The notes under the pieces were generated by a model. That model saw nothing but the letters and a program-made list of their open reading frames with translations. It made no database searches and was not told the DNA's origin. Shown piece after piece: positions 35,357-44,185 of a DNA stretch of 64,000 nucleotides (position 1 is the first letter of the stretch; each line of letters opens with the position of its first letter). The stretch is from Bradyrhizobium manausense. Lineage in GTDB: Bacteria > Pseudomonadota > Alphaproteobacteria > Rhizobiales > Xanthobacteraceae. The translations under genes were made by a program, and so were the position numbers. The DNA is taken from NCBI RefSeq assembly GCF_018129685.1, contig NZ_JAFCLG010000002.1, positions 224,501 to 288,500 on the forward strand, read 5' to 3'.

Positions 35357-36160
35357 TCAGGCGATCGCGGCGATGTATCGCTCCACCGATGCTGCGAACG
35401 CGGCCTTGGCGCCCGAGGCAACATTGCGGCCCCACCAGGCACCATAGATTCGGTCGAAGGCGAGCGGCTCAACCGCCGCAGCAATCCGCCGTACCGCCGC
35501 GGCATTGAGCGGCATGTAGTTCGGGTAGGAGTACATGAAGCTGACAAAGCGGCGGTCCATCGTCACCTGCGCGATATCGCCGGTGAGCAACGCGCCCTTG
35601 CCATCGGCACCATGCGCATCGTGCAACATGGTGGCCCCGGCGAAATGGCCGCCAGTGCGGAGCAGCCGCACATCATCCGAGAAACGATGGCTATCTCCTG
35701 TCCAGTGCACGATCGAAGCGTGCGGGCGCGTCACCCATTGGCGATCGTCCGCGTGCAGATATACCGGAATGCCGCCGAACGCTTCGCTCCAATCCGCGAG
35801 CGCACCATAGTAGTGGGGATGCGAGATCGCGATCGCTTTCAGCCCTCCAAGCGAGCCGACATGTGCGACCGCCTCCGGCGTTGCGAGCGGAATGCAGTCC
35901 CACATCAAATAGCCATCGCCGAGCGGCACCAGCAGCGCGCGTTGACCGATGGCAAAGCCCGGCTCGAGCGCGATGCCGGTCAAACCAAGATCGTCACGCC
36001 AGCTCAGACGGTGCTTGCCCGCTAACGCCTCGCGGGTGAGAAAGGTTTGCCCGTTCCACCCCACATATTGCCGTTCGTCCTCGCAGATCGGACACGAATG
36101 GGGCGGCTTCTCGCTATGCGGAAATTGCGCGCCGCAGGTTTCGCAGGTCCAGAGGGGCAT
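35357..36160 (-). CDS. metallo-beta-lactamase-fold protein with N-terminal zinc ribbon
   Basis: A 267-aa protein from ATG 36160, with GGAG 7 nt upstream. The N-terminus has two Cys pairs, WTCETCGAQFPHSE and SCPICEDER, a rubredoxin/zinc-ribbon-like knuckle. The MBL-fold core has the usual HxHxDH motif degenerated to SHPHYYGALADW (Asp and last His lost), while RTGGHFAGAT and LLTGDIAQV are kept. Metal binding is therefore altered or partial. The family is common in proteobacteria but uncharacterised as far as I know. Confidence 0.8.
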   Translation of the reverse strand: MPLWTCETCGAQFPHSEKPPHSCPICEDERQYVGWNGQTFLTREALAGKHRLSWRDDLGLTGIALEPGFAIGQRALLVPLGDGYLMWDCIPLATPEAVAHVGSLGGLKAIAISHPHYYGALADWSEAFGGIPVYLHADDRQWVTRPHASIVHWTGDSHRFSDDVRLLRTGGHFAGATMLHDAHGADGKGALLTGDIAQVTMDRRFVSFMYSYPNYMPLNAAAVRRIAAAVEPLAFDRIYGAWWGRNVASGAKAAFAASVERYIAAIA

Positions 36161-36249
36161 GGGAGACTCCGTAGCGGGATACGGCACCCTATTGCCTCAA
36201 GCGCGTCGTTGCGAGTGCCACGACGCAACCCTGCGATGCGGCCGACGCC

Positions 36250-37257
36250 TTAGGGAAACTCCACCACGATCTTGCCGAAATGACCGCCCCGCTGCATCAG
36301 CCGCAGCGCGTCGGGCACCGCGTCGAAGCCGAACACCCGATCGATAACCGGCTTCATGGCGTTGCGCCCGATCGCGGCAGTCATGCTCTCGAACATCCGA
36401 CGGCTCCCGACGGAGAGGCCGATGACATGCAAATTCTTGGAGAACAAGGTCGGCATCGCGATCTGCTGCGAGAAGCCGGAGAGCACGCCAATCACCAGTA
36501 TAGTGCCGCCGACGCGCGCTGCCTCGAGCGATTGCGAGAACGTGTCCTTGCCGCCGACCTCGACGATATGGTCGACGCCGCCACCGCTCCACTCCGCCGC
36601 GGCCTTGCCCCACTCCTGCACCGAGCGATAGTTGATGGTGTGATCAGCGCCGAGCGCTCGGGCGCGTTCGAGCTTCTCGTCGCTCGACGACGTCACGATC
36701 ACGCTCGCGCCGGCGAGCTTTGCGAATTGCAGCGCGAAGATCGAAACGCCGCCTGTGCCCTGTACCAGCACAGTATCGCCAGGCTGCACATTCGCTTCTT
36801 CGAACAGCGCTCGCCAAGCCGTGAGGCCGGCGCAGGGCAACGTCGCCGCTTCCGGAAATGACAGTTGCGAAGGAATCCGGCTGACGCCTTCGGCATCGAG
36901 CACCATCACCTCCTGCAACACGCCCGGCCGCGTACCGCCGAGCGCATAGCGGCGAGCCGCCGCGGATACTTTTCCGTCGATCCAGGACTGGAAGAACATT
37001 GGACAGACGCGATCGCCCAACGCGACGCGGGTAACACCCTCGCCTACGCCGACCACTTCGCCCGCCCCATCCGAGAACGGGATCAGCGGCAATCCGGTGA
37101 CCCCGCCCTTGCCCTGGATCGTCAGCAGATCGCGATAGTTCAACGACGCTGCCTTGATCCGCACCGCGACCTGGCCGGGGCCGGGTACAGGCTCCGGCAC
37201 ATCCACCTGCTCCATCCCCTCGATCGACCAGTCGCGCGCGACCTGCCAGGCTTTCAT
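36250..37257 (-). CDS. quinone oxidoreductase-like MDR dehydrogenase
   Basis: A 335-aa medium-chain dehydrogenase/reductase. The catalytic domain starts MKAWQVARDWSIEGMEQVDV, and the nucleotide-binding site is VQGTGGVSIFALQFAKLAGA followed by VTSSSDEKLERARALGADHT (NADP preference plausible). Where zinc alcohol dehydrogenases have a Gly-His-Glu motif this protein reads FSDGAGEVVGVG, so it is of the zinc-free quinone-reductase kind. It lies 15 bp downstream of the acyl-CoA synthetase gene on the same strand, which suggests a shared lipid or aromatic degradation role. Confidence 0.87.
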   Translation of the reverse strand: MKAWQVARDWSIEGMEQVDVPEPVPGPGQVAVRIKAASLNYRDLLTIQGKGGVTGLPLIPFSDGAGEVVGVGEGVTRVALGDRVCPMFFQSWIDGKVSAAARRYALGGTRPGVLQEVMVLDAEGVSRIPSQLSFPEAATLPCAGLTAWRALFEEANVQPGDTVLVQGTGGVSIFALQFAKLAGASVIVTSSSDEKLERARALGADHTINYRSVQEWGKAAAEWSGGGVDHIVEVGGKDTFSQSLEAARVGGTILVIGVLSGFSQQIAMPTLFSKNLHVIGLSVGSRRMFESMTAAIGRNAMKPVIDRVFGFDAVPDALRLMQRGGHFGKIVVEFP

Positions 37258-37272
37258 GGCGATCCCTCCGCC

Positions 37273-38886
37273 TCAGGTGCCAAAATTCTTCTGGATCGCC
37301 TTGTCGAGCGTCTCGCCGCCGACGAAGCGCTGGCGCAGCTCGCGCTTGAGCAGCTTGCCGCTCGGATTCTTCGGCAGGCTATCTACGAAGATCACGCGCT
37401 TGGGGACCTTGAAATGCGCCATCTGACCGGCGCAGTGCTTGATAACGGTATCCTCGTCCAGCTTCTCGCCAGTCTTGACCACGACGATCGCGGTCACGGC
37501 CTCGATCCAGCGCGGATCTGGCAGGCCGACGACGGCGACCTCAGAGACCGCGGGAATGCGGTAGACCATCTCCTCGACCTCGCGGCTGGCGACATTCTCG
37601 CCGCCGGTCTTGATCATATCCTTGACGCGATCGACAACGGTGATGTGGCCTTCGTCATCGACGGTCGCAAGGTCGCCGGAATGAAACCAGCCGCCGGTGA
37701 ACGCGGCCGCGGTCTTCACGGGATCGTTGTAATAGCCAGACAGCAGATGCGGCGAGCGATGCACGATTTCGCCGACTTCGCCGACCTTCACATCCTCCAT
37801 CGAGGCATTGACCACGCGCGTCTCGACATTGAGCACGGGCTTGCCGGCCGATCCCGCCTTGCGCAACTGATCTTCCGGCCGCAGCACGGTCGCAAGCGGC
37901 GCGATCTCGGTCTGGCCGTAGAAATTCCAGAATTTCACATTGGGCAGGCGGCGCTGCAGTTCGAGCAACACCTCCACCGGCATGATCGAGGCGCCGTAAT
38001 AACCCTTCTGCAACGTCGACAGATTGGTCTTGTCAAAGTTCGGCGAGCGCAGCATCGCGATCCAGATCGTCGGAGGTGCGAAGAACGAGGTGATCTCGTG
38101 CGCCTCGATCAGCGCCAGAATGTTGTCGGCGGTCGGCTTGCCGGTAATGACACCGGAGGCGCCGAGATACACTTGCGGCCCCAGGAACACGTCGAGCTGC
38201 GCGCAATGATAGAGCGGCAACGCATGCAGGAACTTGTCGTGGACGCTCATGCCGCCGTCGATGATACAGCTGACATATTGCCACATCACGGCTTCATGGG
38301 TCAGCATCGCGCCCTTTGGCAGGGATTCCGTGCCGCTGGTGTAGACGATCTGCACGAGATCGCGGCTGTCGACGGAGGCCTCCAGGAACGAGCCGTCCGC
38401 ATGCAGGAGATCATCAAACGTCGTAAGGCCCGCGGGCGCCGTGGCGGGATCTTCGCCCGGCAGCCAGATCATCTTTTCGACCGCGCAGTCCTTGGCCGAT
38501 GCGGCGCGGGCGGGCTCGACGAATTCCGGGCCAGCCGCGAGCAGCTTGGCGCCGGAGCTTTTCAGGATGAAATTGATCTCATCCGGATTGAGCATGAAAT
38601 TGATCGGCACCAGCACGGCGCCGATCCGCGCGACCGCGAAGCGCAGTGCGGCGAAGGCGTGGGAATTCCGCGACATCACCGCGAGGCGATCGCCCTTCTT
38701 GGCGCCAAGGCCGAGCAGGCCGCGGCCGAGACGGTTACAGATCGCGTCCATCTCGGCGAAGGTCCAGCTCACGCTGCCGCAGCTCACCGCCAGCTTGTTC
38801 GGCTCGCGGCCCGCAGATCGGCGCAAGAGATCGCCGATGGAATGCTCGCGCGCTTTCGAGATGGTGGCTCCGATATCGCCCGACAT
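37273..38886 (-). CDS. AMP-forming acyl-CoA synthetase
   Basis: A 537-aa ANL-family ligase from ATG 38886 (GGGGAG upstream). The P-loop is VYTSGTESLPKGAMLTHEAV, motif A5 is NFYGQTEIAPLATVL, the hinge region is HSGDLATVDDEGHITVVDRV, and the C-terminal Lys is in NPSGKLLKREL. It activates a fatty or aromatic acid to its CoA ester. It is followed on the same strand by the MDR gene and is divergent from the TetR regulator at 39184. Confidence 0.9.
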   Translation of the reverse strand: MSGDIGATISKAREHSIGDLLRRSAGREPNKLAVSCGSVSWTFAEMDAICNRLGRGLLGLGAKKGDRLAVMSRNSHAFAALRFAVARIGAVLVPINFMLNPDEINFILKSSGAKLLAAGPEFVEPARAASAKDCAVEKMIWLPGEDPATAPAGLTTFDDLLHADGSFLEASVDSRDLVQIVYTSGTESLPKGAMLTHEAVMWQYVSCIIDGGMSVHDKFLHALPLYHCAQLDVFLGPQVYLGASGVITGKPTADNILALIEAHEITSFFAPPTIWIAMLRSPNFDKTNLSTLQKGYYGASIMPVEVLLELQRRLPNVKFWNFYGQTEIAPLATVLRPEDQLRKAGSAGKPVLNVETRVVNASMEDVKVGEVGEIVHRSPHLLSGYYNDPVKTAAAFTGGWFHSGDLATVDDEGHITVVDRVKDMIKTGGENVASREVEEMVYRIPAVSEVAVVGLPDPRWIEAVTAIVVVKTGEKLDEDTVIKHCAGQMAHFKVPKRVIFVDSLPKNPSGKLLKRELRQRFVGGETLDKAIQKNFGT

Positions 38887-39183
38887 GTTCGCTCCCCGGC
38901 AATCTTTCATCCGCGTACATGCCAGCCTTGATCGCCGCCATGCTCTTGCGTTTACGCGCTTTTCGCGTTTGCAAGAAGAGTATTCGGCGCAACTGGCCAG
39001 GTCAAATCAGCCAAGGTGCATTGCATCGTACGGAAAAACGAGCGAGCGCTCTCTCGGAAAATTCTGATCCGCCCCCTTTCCGAACTGCCACTCTCTGCGC
39101 TAGGAATAACGACAAGGGCGCAAAGCCCACGCCTGGATCAACAACAACGCTAAAACATCCGGGAAGAAATATGGGGAGGCAGC

Positions 39184-39936
39184 GTGACTCTCGCGCGCCG
39201 ACGACCTTGGACGAATGCGTTCGCGACGGAAGCGCTGTGCACGCGCATTCTGGAACGTCATCGCGCCTCTATCCGCGTGCAGAAGCCGCGCATTGCCGTC
39301 GCAAATCTGACACGCATCATCGGCGCCACTCTCGCACTCGCGAACAAGCAGGGTTTTCACGCCACCACACTGCGCCAGCTTGCGGAAGCCTCGGGCCTCA
39401 GCATGGGCGGCCTCTACACCTATATCGACAGCAAGCCCAGGCTGCTCTCGATGATCCTCAGTGAGGTCGCGGCAACGGCGACCGAGGTACTGACCGCGCC
39501 TCCCGACGAAGTCAGGAATGACGCCCACAGGCACCTCGAATGGATCATCGCGACCCACATCCGCATGAGCGAGGCGATGCAGCCCTGGTTCGTGTTCGCT
39601 TTCATGGAGGCCAAGTCCTTCCCGCCGGCGGAACGGCAGCGCGCCATCGACATGGAAGCCACCACGGAGAGGATCATTGCCGACGTGCTCCGTCAGGGCG
39701 TCGCCAGCGGCGCCTTCACGATCGATCATGTCGGGCTCACAGCGTCGCTGATCAAGCCGCTTCTGCAGGACTGGTACGTCAAACGCGCCAAGTATCGCAA
39801 ACGCGGCACATCGATCGACGGATACATTGATGGCGTCGGCAGTTTCGTGAGTGCCGCCATATCGCGCGGAAACCGCAACAGCGGACGTGCGCCCGCCGGA
39901 GCCCGGGCAAGACCAAAGCAGATGGCGCAGCCGTAG
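39184..39936 (+). CDS. TetR-family transcriptional regulator
   Basis: A 250-aa protein starting with GTG and an upstream AGGCAG. A basic N-terminal extension of about 40 residues precedes the HTH (GFHATTLRQLAEASGLSMGG, then LYTYIDSKPRLLSMIL). The ligand domain carries an acidic/aromatic surface. It lies between the divergent acyl-CoA synthetase gene and the downstream ABC transporter genes, 20 bp from the latter. It could regulate either; no clear palindrome was found in the 297-bp gap. Confidence 0.87.
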   Translation: MTLARRRPWTNAFATEALCTRILERHRASIRVQKPRIAVANLTRIIGATLALANKQGFHATTLRQLAEASGLSMGGLYTYIDSKPRLLSMILSEVAATATEVLTAPPDEVRNDAHRHLEWIIATHIRMSEAMQPWFVFAFMEAKSFPPAERQRAIDMEATTERIIADVLRQGVASGAFTIDHVGLTASLIKPLLQDWYVKRAKYRKRGTSIDGYIDGVGSFVSAAISRGNRNSGRAPAGARARPKQMAQP

Positions 39937-39956
39937 ATCGCAGGAAAGACCAGACG

Positions 39957-40928
39957 ATGAAGCGTTTCCGGTTTAATCAGCAAGAGATCGTCTTCGCCGT
40001 CTTCGCTCTGCTATTTCTTGTGTTCTCGATCTTCCTGAACGGTTTCCTGACGACGGAGAACATGCTGACGCTGCTTCAGAACGTGGCAGTGCTCGGCATC
40101 CTCGGCCTCGCCATGGCGATCGTCGTGATCGGCCGCGGCATCGACATCTCTCTGATCGCGGCCCTCGCGGTGCCGCCCGGGCTGGTGCTTCAGATGGTGC
40201 AGAACGGCCACTCGCTGCCGTTCTCGCTGCTAATCGCCCTGCTGCTCACGATTGCCTTCGGCCTCGTCAACGGCTGGCTGATCGCCTATGCCGAGGTGCC
40301 TTCGCTGTTTGCGACGCTCGCAACAGGCCTGTTGCTGGCCGGACTCGGGCAAGCCGTGCTGTTCCAACTCGACGTGGTGCAATGGAGCCGAGGCATGGAC
40401 GGCTTCGAGCGGCTCGGACAGGGCACCATCTTCGGCATTCCCACCTCGATCGTGATGTTTGCGATCGCCTGCATCGTGGTCGCCTTCCTGCTGCGCCAAA
40501 CCCGCTGGGGCGCCTATATCTATGCAATCGGCGACAATCCCTACGCTGCGCGTGTCACCGGCATTCCTTCCCGCCCGATCATCGTGCTGCAATATGTGAT
40601 CGCCGCGCTGATCGGCTGCTTCGCCGGTCTCGTGATGGCCGCATCGGTCAATTCGATGCCGACCCGAGTTTTCAACTCGACTCTGATCTACGACGTGATC
40701 CTGGTAGTCGTCCTCGGCGGTATCGGTTTGTCCGGTGGCCGTGGCGGCGTGCTGAACGTCATCATCGGCACGCTGTTGATCGGCACCATGCTCAACGGCA
40801 TGACGATCATGGACATTTCTTACGCCGGGCAGAACCTCATCAAAGGCGTAGTCCTGCTGCTCGCCGTCATCACGGACTCCTTCCTGAATCCGCGCAACGA
40901 GGAAACGGCACAGCAAGGCGACATCTAA
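39957..40928 (+). CDS. ribose-type ABC transporter permease (RbsC family)
   Basis: A 323-aa membrane protein with eight to ten helices. Signatures are NVAVLGILGLAMAIVVIGRG with IDIS, and the C-terminal LLAVITDSF. It forms the translocation channel for a sugar, polyol or similar solute, probably as a heterodimer with the fused permease at 42062. It starts 20 bp after the TetR stop. Confidence 0.92.
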   Translation: MKRFRFNQQEIVFAVFALLFLVFSIFLNGFLTTENMLTLLQNVAVLGILGLAMAIVVIGRGIDISLIAALAVPPGLVLQMVQNGHSLPFSLLIALLLTIAFGLVNGWLIAYAEVPSLFATLATGLLLAGLGQAVLFQLDVVQWSRGMDGFERLGQGTIFGIPTSIVMFAIACIVVAFLLRQTRWGAYIYAIGDNPYAARVTGIPSRPIIVLQYVIAALIGCFAGLVMAASVNSMPTRVFNSTLIYDVILVVVLGGIGLSGGRGGVLNVIIGTLLIGTMLNGMTIMDISYAGQNLIKGVVLLLAVITDSFLNPRNEETAQQGDI

Positions 40929-40968
40929 ACGACCGACAAGAACGACAACGACAACCAAGGAGGAAGCT

Positions 40969-41985
40969 ATGAAGACACTCGGCCACCCGACCAGAGCGAC
41001 CCTCGCCGCACTGGCACTCGCGGCACTGACCGGACCGGCTCTCGCGCAGCAGGGCCTCGACGAGCCGTTCCAGAAGCCATTCAAGGACGCACTGGCCGGC
41101 AAGACCGTGGCTTATGTTCCGGTGGCGATGAATTTCGACCTCACCGAGGGCTGGTACGCCGGCCTCAAGAAGGAACTCGAGCCATACGGCGTCAAATTCG
41201 TGATCCGCGACGCCAACTGGAACACCAATGCCGGCGCCCAGGCCGTGACCTCGCTGATCTCGGAGAAGCCTGCGGTGATGGTCGTGCATAATCCAGACGT
41301 GCAGACCTACGCCAAGCTGCTGCAGCGCGCCGAAAACGAGGGAATCTTCGTTATCCAGATCAATATGGGTTCGGCCTACCGCAGTTCCGCCTTCGTCGGG
41401 GCCAACTGGGTCGAGATCGGAGAACGCCAGACCGAAGGCGTGGTCAAAGCGTGTGAAGGCAAGTCGAACAAGATCGCAATCATCCAGGGGGCGCTCTCGG
41501 CCGCCGCAAGCGCCTATACGCTCAAGGGCGTCGAGAATGTGCTCGCCAAGCATCCCGAGATCAAGGTGGTGTCGAGCCAGGCTGCCGATTGGGATGCTGC
41601 CAAGGCCAAGGCGATCACGCAAACGGTGCTGAAGCAGAATCCCGATCTGTGCGGCATCGTCGGCTTCTGGGATGGCATGGACATCGGCACCGCAGCCGCG
41701 GTGAAGGAAGCTGGCCTCACCGGCAAGGTGTTCCTGGCGACATCGGGTGGCGGCGAACGCAAGGGCGCGTGCGAGCTGGTCAAGTCCGGCGCATTCGATC
41801 TCAACATGAGCTACGACGTGCCGACCCAGGCGGCACAGATGGCGGGCACGATCAAATGGCTGCTGTCGTCGGGTGCCAAGCCAGGCTCGATCAAGGGTTC
41901 GGAATACACGACGCTGATTCCGATCACCAAGGAAAACGCCGACAGCCAGACGGCGTGCTGGAATCTCAGCGACCTGAAGAAATAG
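40969..41985 (+). CDS. ribose-type ABC periplasmic binding protein
   Basis: A 338-aa protein. The signal peptide (RATLAALALAALTGPALAQ) is followed by a type I periplasmic binding domain: GKTVAYVPVAMNFDLTEGWY, NWNTNAGAQAVTSLISEKP and NPDLCGIVGFWDGMDIGTA. GGAGG lies just before the start. Trp-rich pocket elements suggest a sugar or polyol ligand, though the identity is unknown. An 11-bp hairpin follows the gene, likely protecting this mRNA segment. Confidence 0.92.
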   Translation: MKTLGHPTRATLAALALAALTGPALAQQGLDEPFQKPFKDALAGKTVAYVPVAMNFDLTEGWYAGLKKELEPYGVKFVIRDANWNTNAGAQAVTSLISEKPAVMVVHNPDVQTYAKLLQRAENEGIFVIQINMGSAYRSSAFVGANWVEIGERQTEGVVKACEGKSNKIAIIQGALSAAASAYTLKGVENVLAKHPEIKVVSSQAADWDAAKAKAITQTVLKQNPDLCGIVGFWDGMDIGTAAAVKEAGLTGKVFLATSGGGERKGACELVKSGAFDLNMSYDVPTQAAQMAGTIKWLLSSGAKPGSIKGSEYTTLIPITKENADSQTACWNLSDLKK

Positions 41986-42002
41986 TCCGCGCTGATGCTC
42001 GT

Positions 42003-42030
42003 GGTCCCCGGGATCAACGTCCCGGGGGCC
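42003..42030 (+). promoter_or_regulatory. intercistronic hairpin after the binding-protein gene
   Basis: GGTCCCCGGGA-TCAACG-TCCCGGGGGCC forms an 11-bp stem (one G-U). There is no immediate T-run, so it is more likely an mRNA stabiliser or attenuator that raises binding-protein level over the permease than a full terminator. Confidence 0.6.
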
Positions 42031-42061
42031 TCGCTCTCAATCGTTTTATTGCCGAGTTGGA

Positions 42062-44185
42062 ATGCTGATGCGCGACACAATCACAAGCCTGCGTTACCGC
42101 TACTGGCCTGATCATCTGCTCGGTGAAATCCTCTCCAAGCGATGGACCGAGACAGCCATCCCGGTCATCCTTCTCCTGATCGTCGGCTTCGCGTTCAGCC
42201 GCTCCATCGACAATTTCCTGTCGCCGGCGAGCCTCGCCGACACCGCACGCCAGGCCGGAGAGATCGGCTTCATTGCGCTCGGGCTCGCGCTGGTCGTCAT
42301 CGTCGGCGGCATCGATCTTTCGGTCGGCTCGATCTTCGCGCTGACGGATTTTTGCGCCCTCTATCTCCTCGACGTCGCGGGCTGGCCGGTTCCGGCGGTC
42401 GTGATCGCCACGCTGCTTTGTGGAGCGATGCTCGGGGCCATCAACGGCATTCTTGTCGGTTATCTGCGGCTGCGCGCCTTCATCACCACGCTGATCACGC
42501 TGATCATCTACCGCTCGGCCTACGATCTGTTGATCCAGCGTTACTCCAACGCGATCGCCTCCGCCTTCCCCGATATCCCGTCATGGGATTTCATCGGCGC
42601 CGGCTCTGTCCTGGGCATCCCGACCGTAGCGCTCGCCTATATCGTCATCGCCATCTTCGGCCACATCTTCATGACCCGGCTGCGGCCGGGATGGCATATC
42701 ACCGCGATCGGCGGTTCGCGGCGTTCGGCGTATAATTCGGGCATCCCGGTTCGCCGCACCATCGCGTTGTGCTATGTCGCAAGCGGCGCACTGACCAGCG
42801 TCGGCGCGTTGTTCTTCGCCTCGCGGCTCGGCACCGTCGGAGGCGATATCGGCGTCGGATTGGAAGTGATCGTGCTGACCGCGACCGTGCTCGGCGGCAT
42901 CACGCTCGGCGGCGGCAAGGGCTCAGTCGCCAAATCGGCGGTGGGCGTGCTGATCGTGCTCCTGATCACCAACGGCCTCACCACCATGAACGCACGCGGC
43001 GGCGTCAATCGCATGGCGCTGGCCGGTATCCTGCTCGTCGCCGCCATGGTGGACATCCGCTGGCAGAAGAACCGGACCCGCATCATCAGCAAGGTCTATG
43101 TCGCGCCGACCTACCACGAATTGCCGCCTCCGCCACCGACGGAGATCGGACAGGGCGGGCCGTTCGAGCAGAACGACAAGCTGCGCGACGTCGAGGCGAT
43201 CGGCCTTGGCCGCATCGAGGCGCCGGAGGACGTCATCCTCGATCGCCACGACAATCTCTACGCCGGCTCTCGTCACGGCGACATCATGCGCTTCCTGGCG
43301 CCCGACTATCAAAAGATGGAAGTATTCGCTCATATCGGCGGCCAGCCGCTCGGCATGGCCTTCGACCGCGAGGACAACCTCTATGTCTGTATCGGCGGCA
43401 TGGGGCTCTATCGCATCAAGCCTGATGGCACGGTCGAGAAGGCAACTGACGAGACTAACCGCAGCATGCGCTCGGTCAACGACGACAGCCGTCTGCGGCT
43501 CGCCGATGACCTCGACATCACCGATGACGGCCTGATCTTCTTCTCCGAGGCGACAGTCCGCTACGAGATGGACGAATGGCCGATCGACGGCCTCGAGGCA
43601 CGCGGCAACGGCCGCATCATCTCCTACGACACAAAGACCGGCACGACTCGCACCGAGCTGCGCGGCCTGAAATTCCCCAACGGCATCTGCGTGGCCAGTG
43701 ACGGCCAGTCGATCCTGTTCGCCGAAACCTTTGGCTGCTCGATCAAGCGCTATTGGTTTGCGGGCCCGAAGAAGGGCGCGGTCGAGGTCGTCATGGATAA
43801 TCTGCCGGGTTACCCCGACAACATCAACCTCGCTTCCGACGGCAATTACTGGCTGGCCCTGGTCGGCATGCGCAGCCCGGCGCTCGACCTCGCCTGGAAG
43901 ATGCCGGGCTTTCGCCGCCGCATGGCCAAGCGCGTGCCGGTCGACGAATGGCTCTTCCCCAACATCAACACCGGCTGCGTGGTCAAGTTCAACGAGCAGG
44001 GCAAGATCGTCGAATCGCTCTGGGATCTGCACGGTGAGAACCACCCGATGATCACTTCGATGCGCGAGCATCGCGGCTATCTCTATCTCGGCGGCATCCT
44101 CAACAACCGGATCGGCCGCTACAAGCTCGACAAGGCCGATCCGAACTTCGTCCAGTATGACAAGCGATGGGGGAAGGCCTCGTGA
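42062..44185 (+). CDS. fusion: RbsC-type ABC permease plus SMP-30/gluconolactonase-like propeller
   Basis: A 707-aa protein. Residues about 1-335 are a complete ribose-type permease (GFIALGLALVVIVGGIDLSV, GGITLGGGKGSVAKSAVGVL). After a Pro-rich linker (YHELPPPPPTEIGQGG), residues about 375-700 form a six-bladed beta-propeller of the SMP-30/strictosidine-synthase group (EAPEDVILDRHDNLYAGSRH, GLKFPNGICVASDGQSILFA, NLPGYPDNINLASDGNYWLA). No stop or frameshift lies between them. The propeller would lie on the side of the permease C-terminus, presumably cytoplasmic. It may act on the imported lactone or sugar. Confidence 0.9.
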   Translation: MLMRDTITSLRYRYWPDHLLGEILSKRWTETAIPVILLLIVGFAFSRSIDNFLSPASLADTARQAGEIGFIALGLALVVIVGGIDLSVGSIFALTDFCALYLLDVAGWPVPAVVIATLLCGAMLGAINGILVGYLRLRAFITTLITLIIYRSAYDLLIQRYSNAIASAFPDIPSWDFIGAGSVLGIPTVALAYIVIAIFGHIFMTRLRPGWHITAIGGSRRSAYNSGIPVRRTIALCYVASGALTSVGALFFASRLGTVGGDIGVGLEVIVLTATVLGGITLGGGKGSVAKSAVGVLIVLLITNGLTTMNARGGVNRMALAGILLVAAMVDIRWQKNRTRIISKVYVAPTYHELPPPPPTEIGQGGPFEQNDKLRDVEAIGLGRIEAPEDVILDRHDNLYAGSRHGDIMRFLAPDYQKMEVFAHIGGQPLGMAFDREDNLYVCIGGMGLYRIKPDGTVEKATDETNRSMRSVNDDSRLRLADDLDITDDGLIFFSEATVRYEMDEWPIDGLEARGNGRIISYDTKTGTTRTELRGLKFPNGICVASDGQSILFAETFGCSIKRYWFAGPKKGAVEVVMDNLPGYPDNINLASDGNYWLALVGMRSPALDLAWKMPGFRRRMAKRVPVDEWLFPNINTGCVVKFNEQGKIVESLWDLHGENHPMITSMREHRGYLYLGGILNNRIGRYKLDKADPNFVQYDKRWGKAS

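Noticed and set aside
36865..38931. A 688-codon plus-strand frame opposite the acyl-CoA synthetase and MDR genes
   Set aside because: It spans two real antisense genes and their gap, with no motif or ribosome site.
42003..42030. Hairpin considered as an operon terminator
   Set aside because: There is no U-tract directly after the stem, and the downstream genes complete the same transporter, so readthrough is needed.
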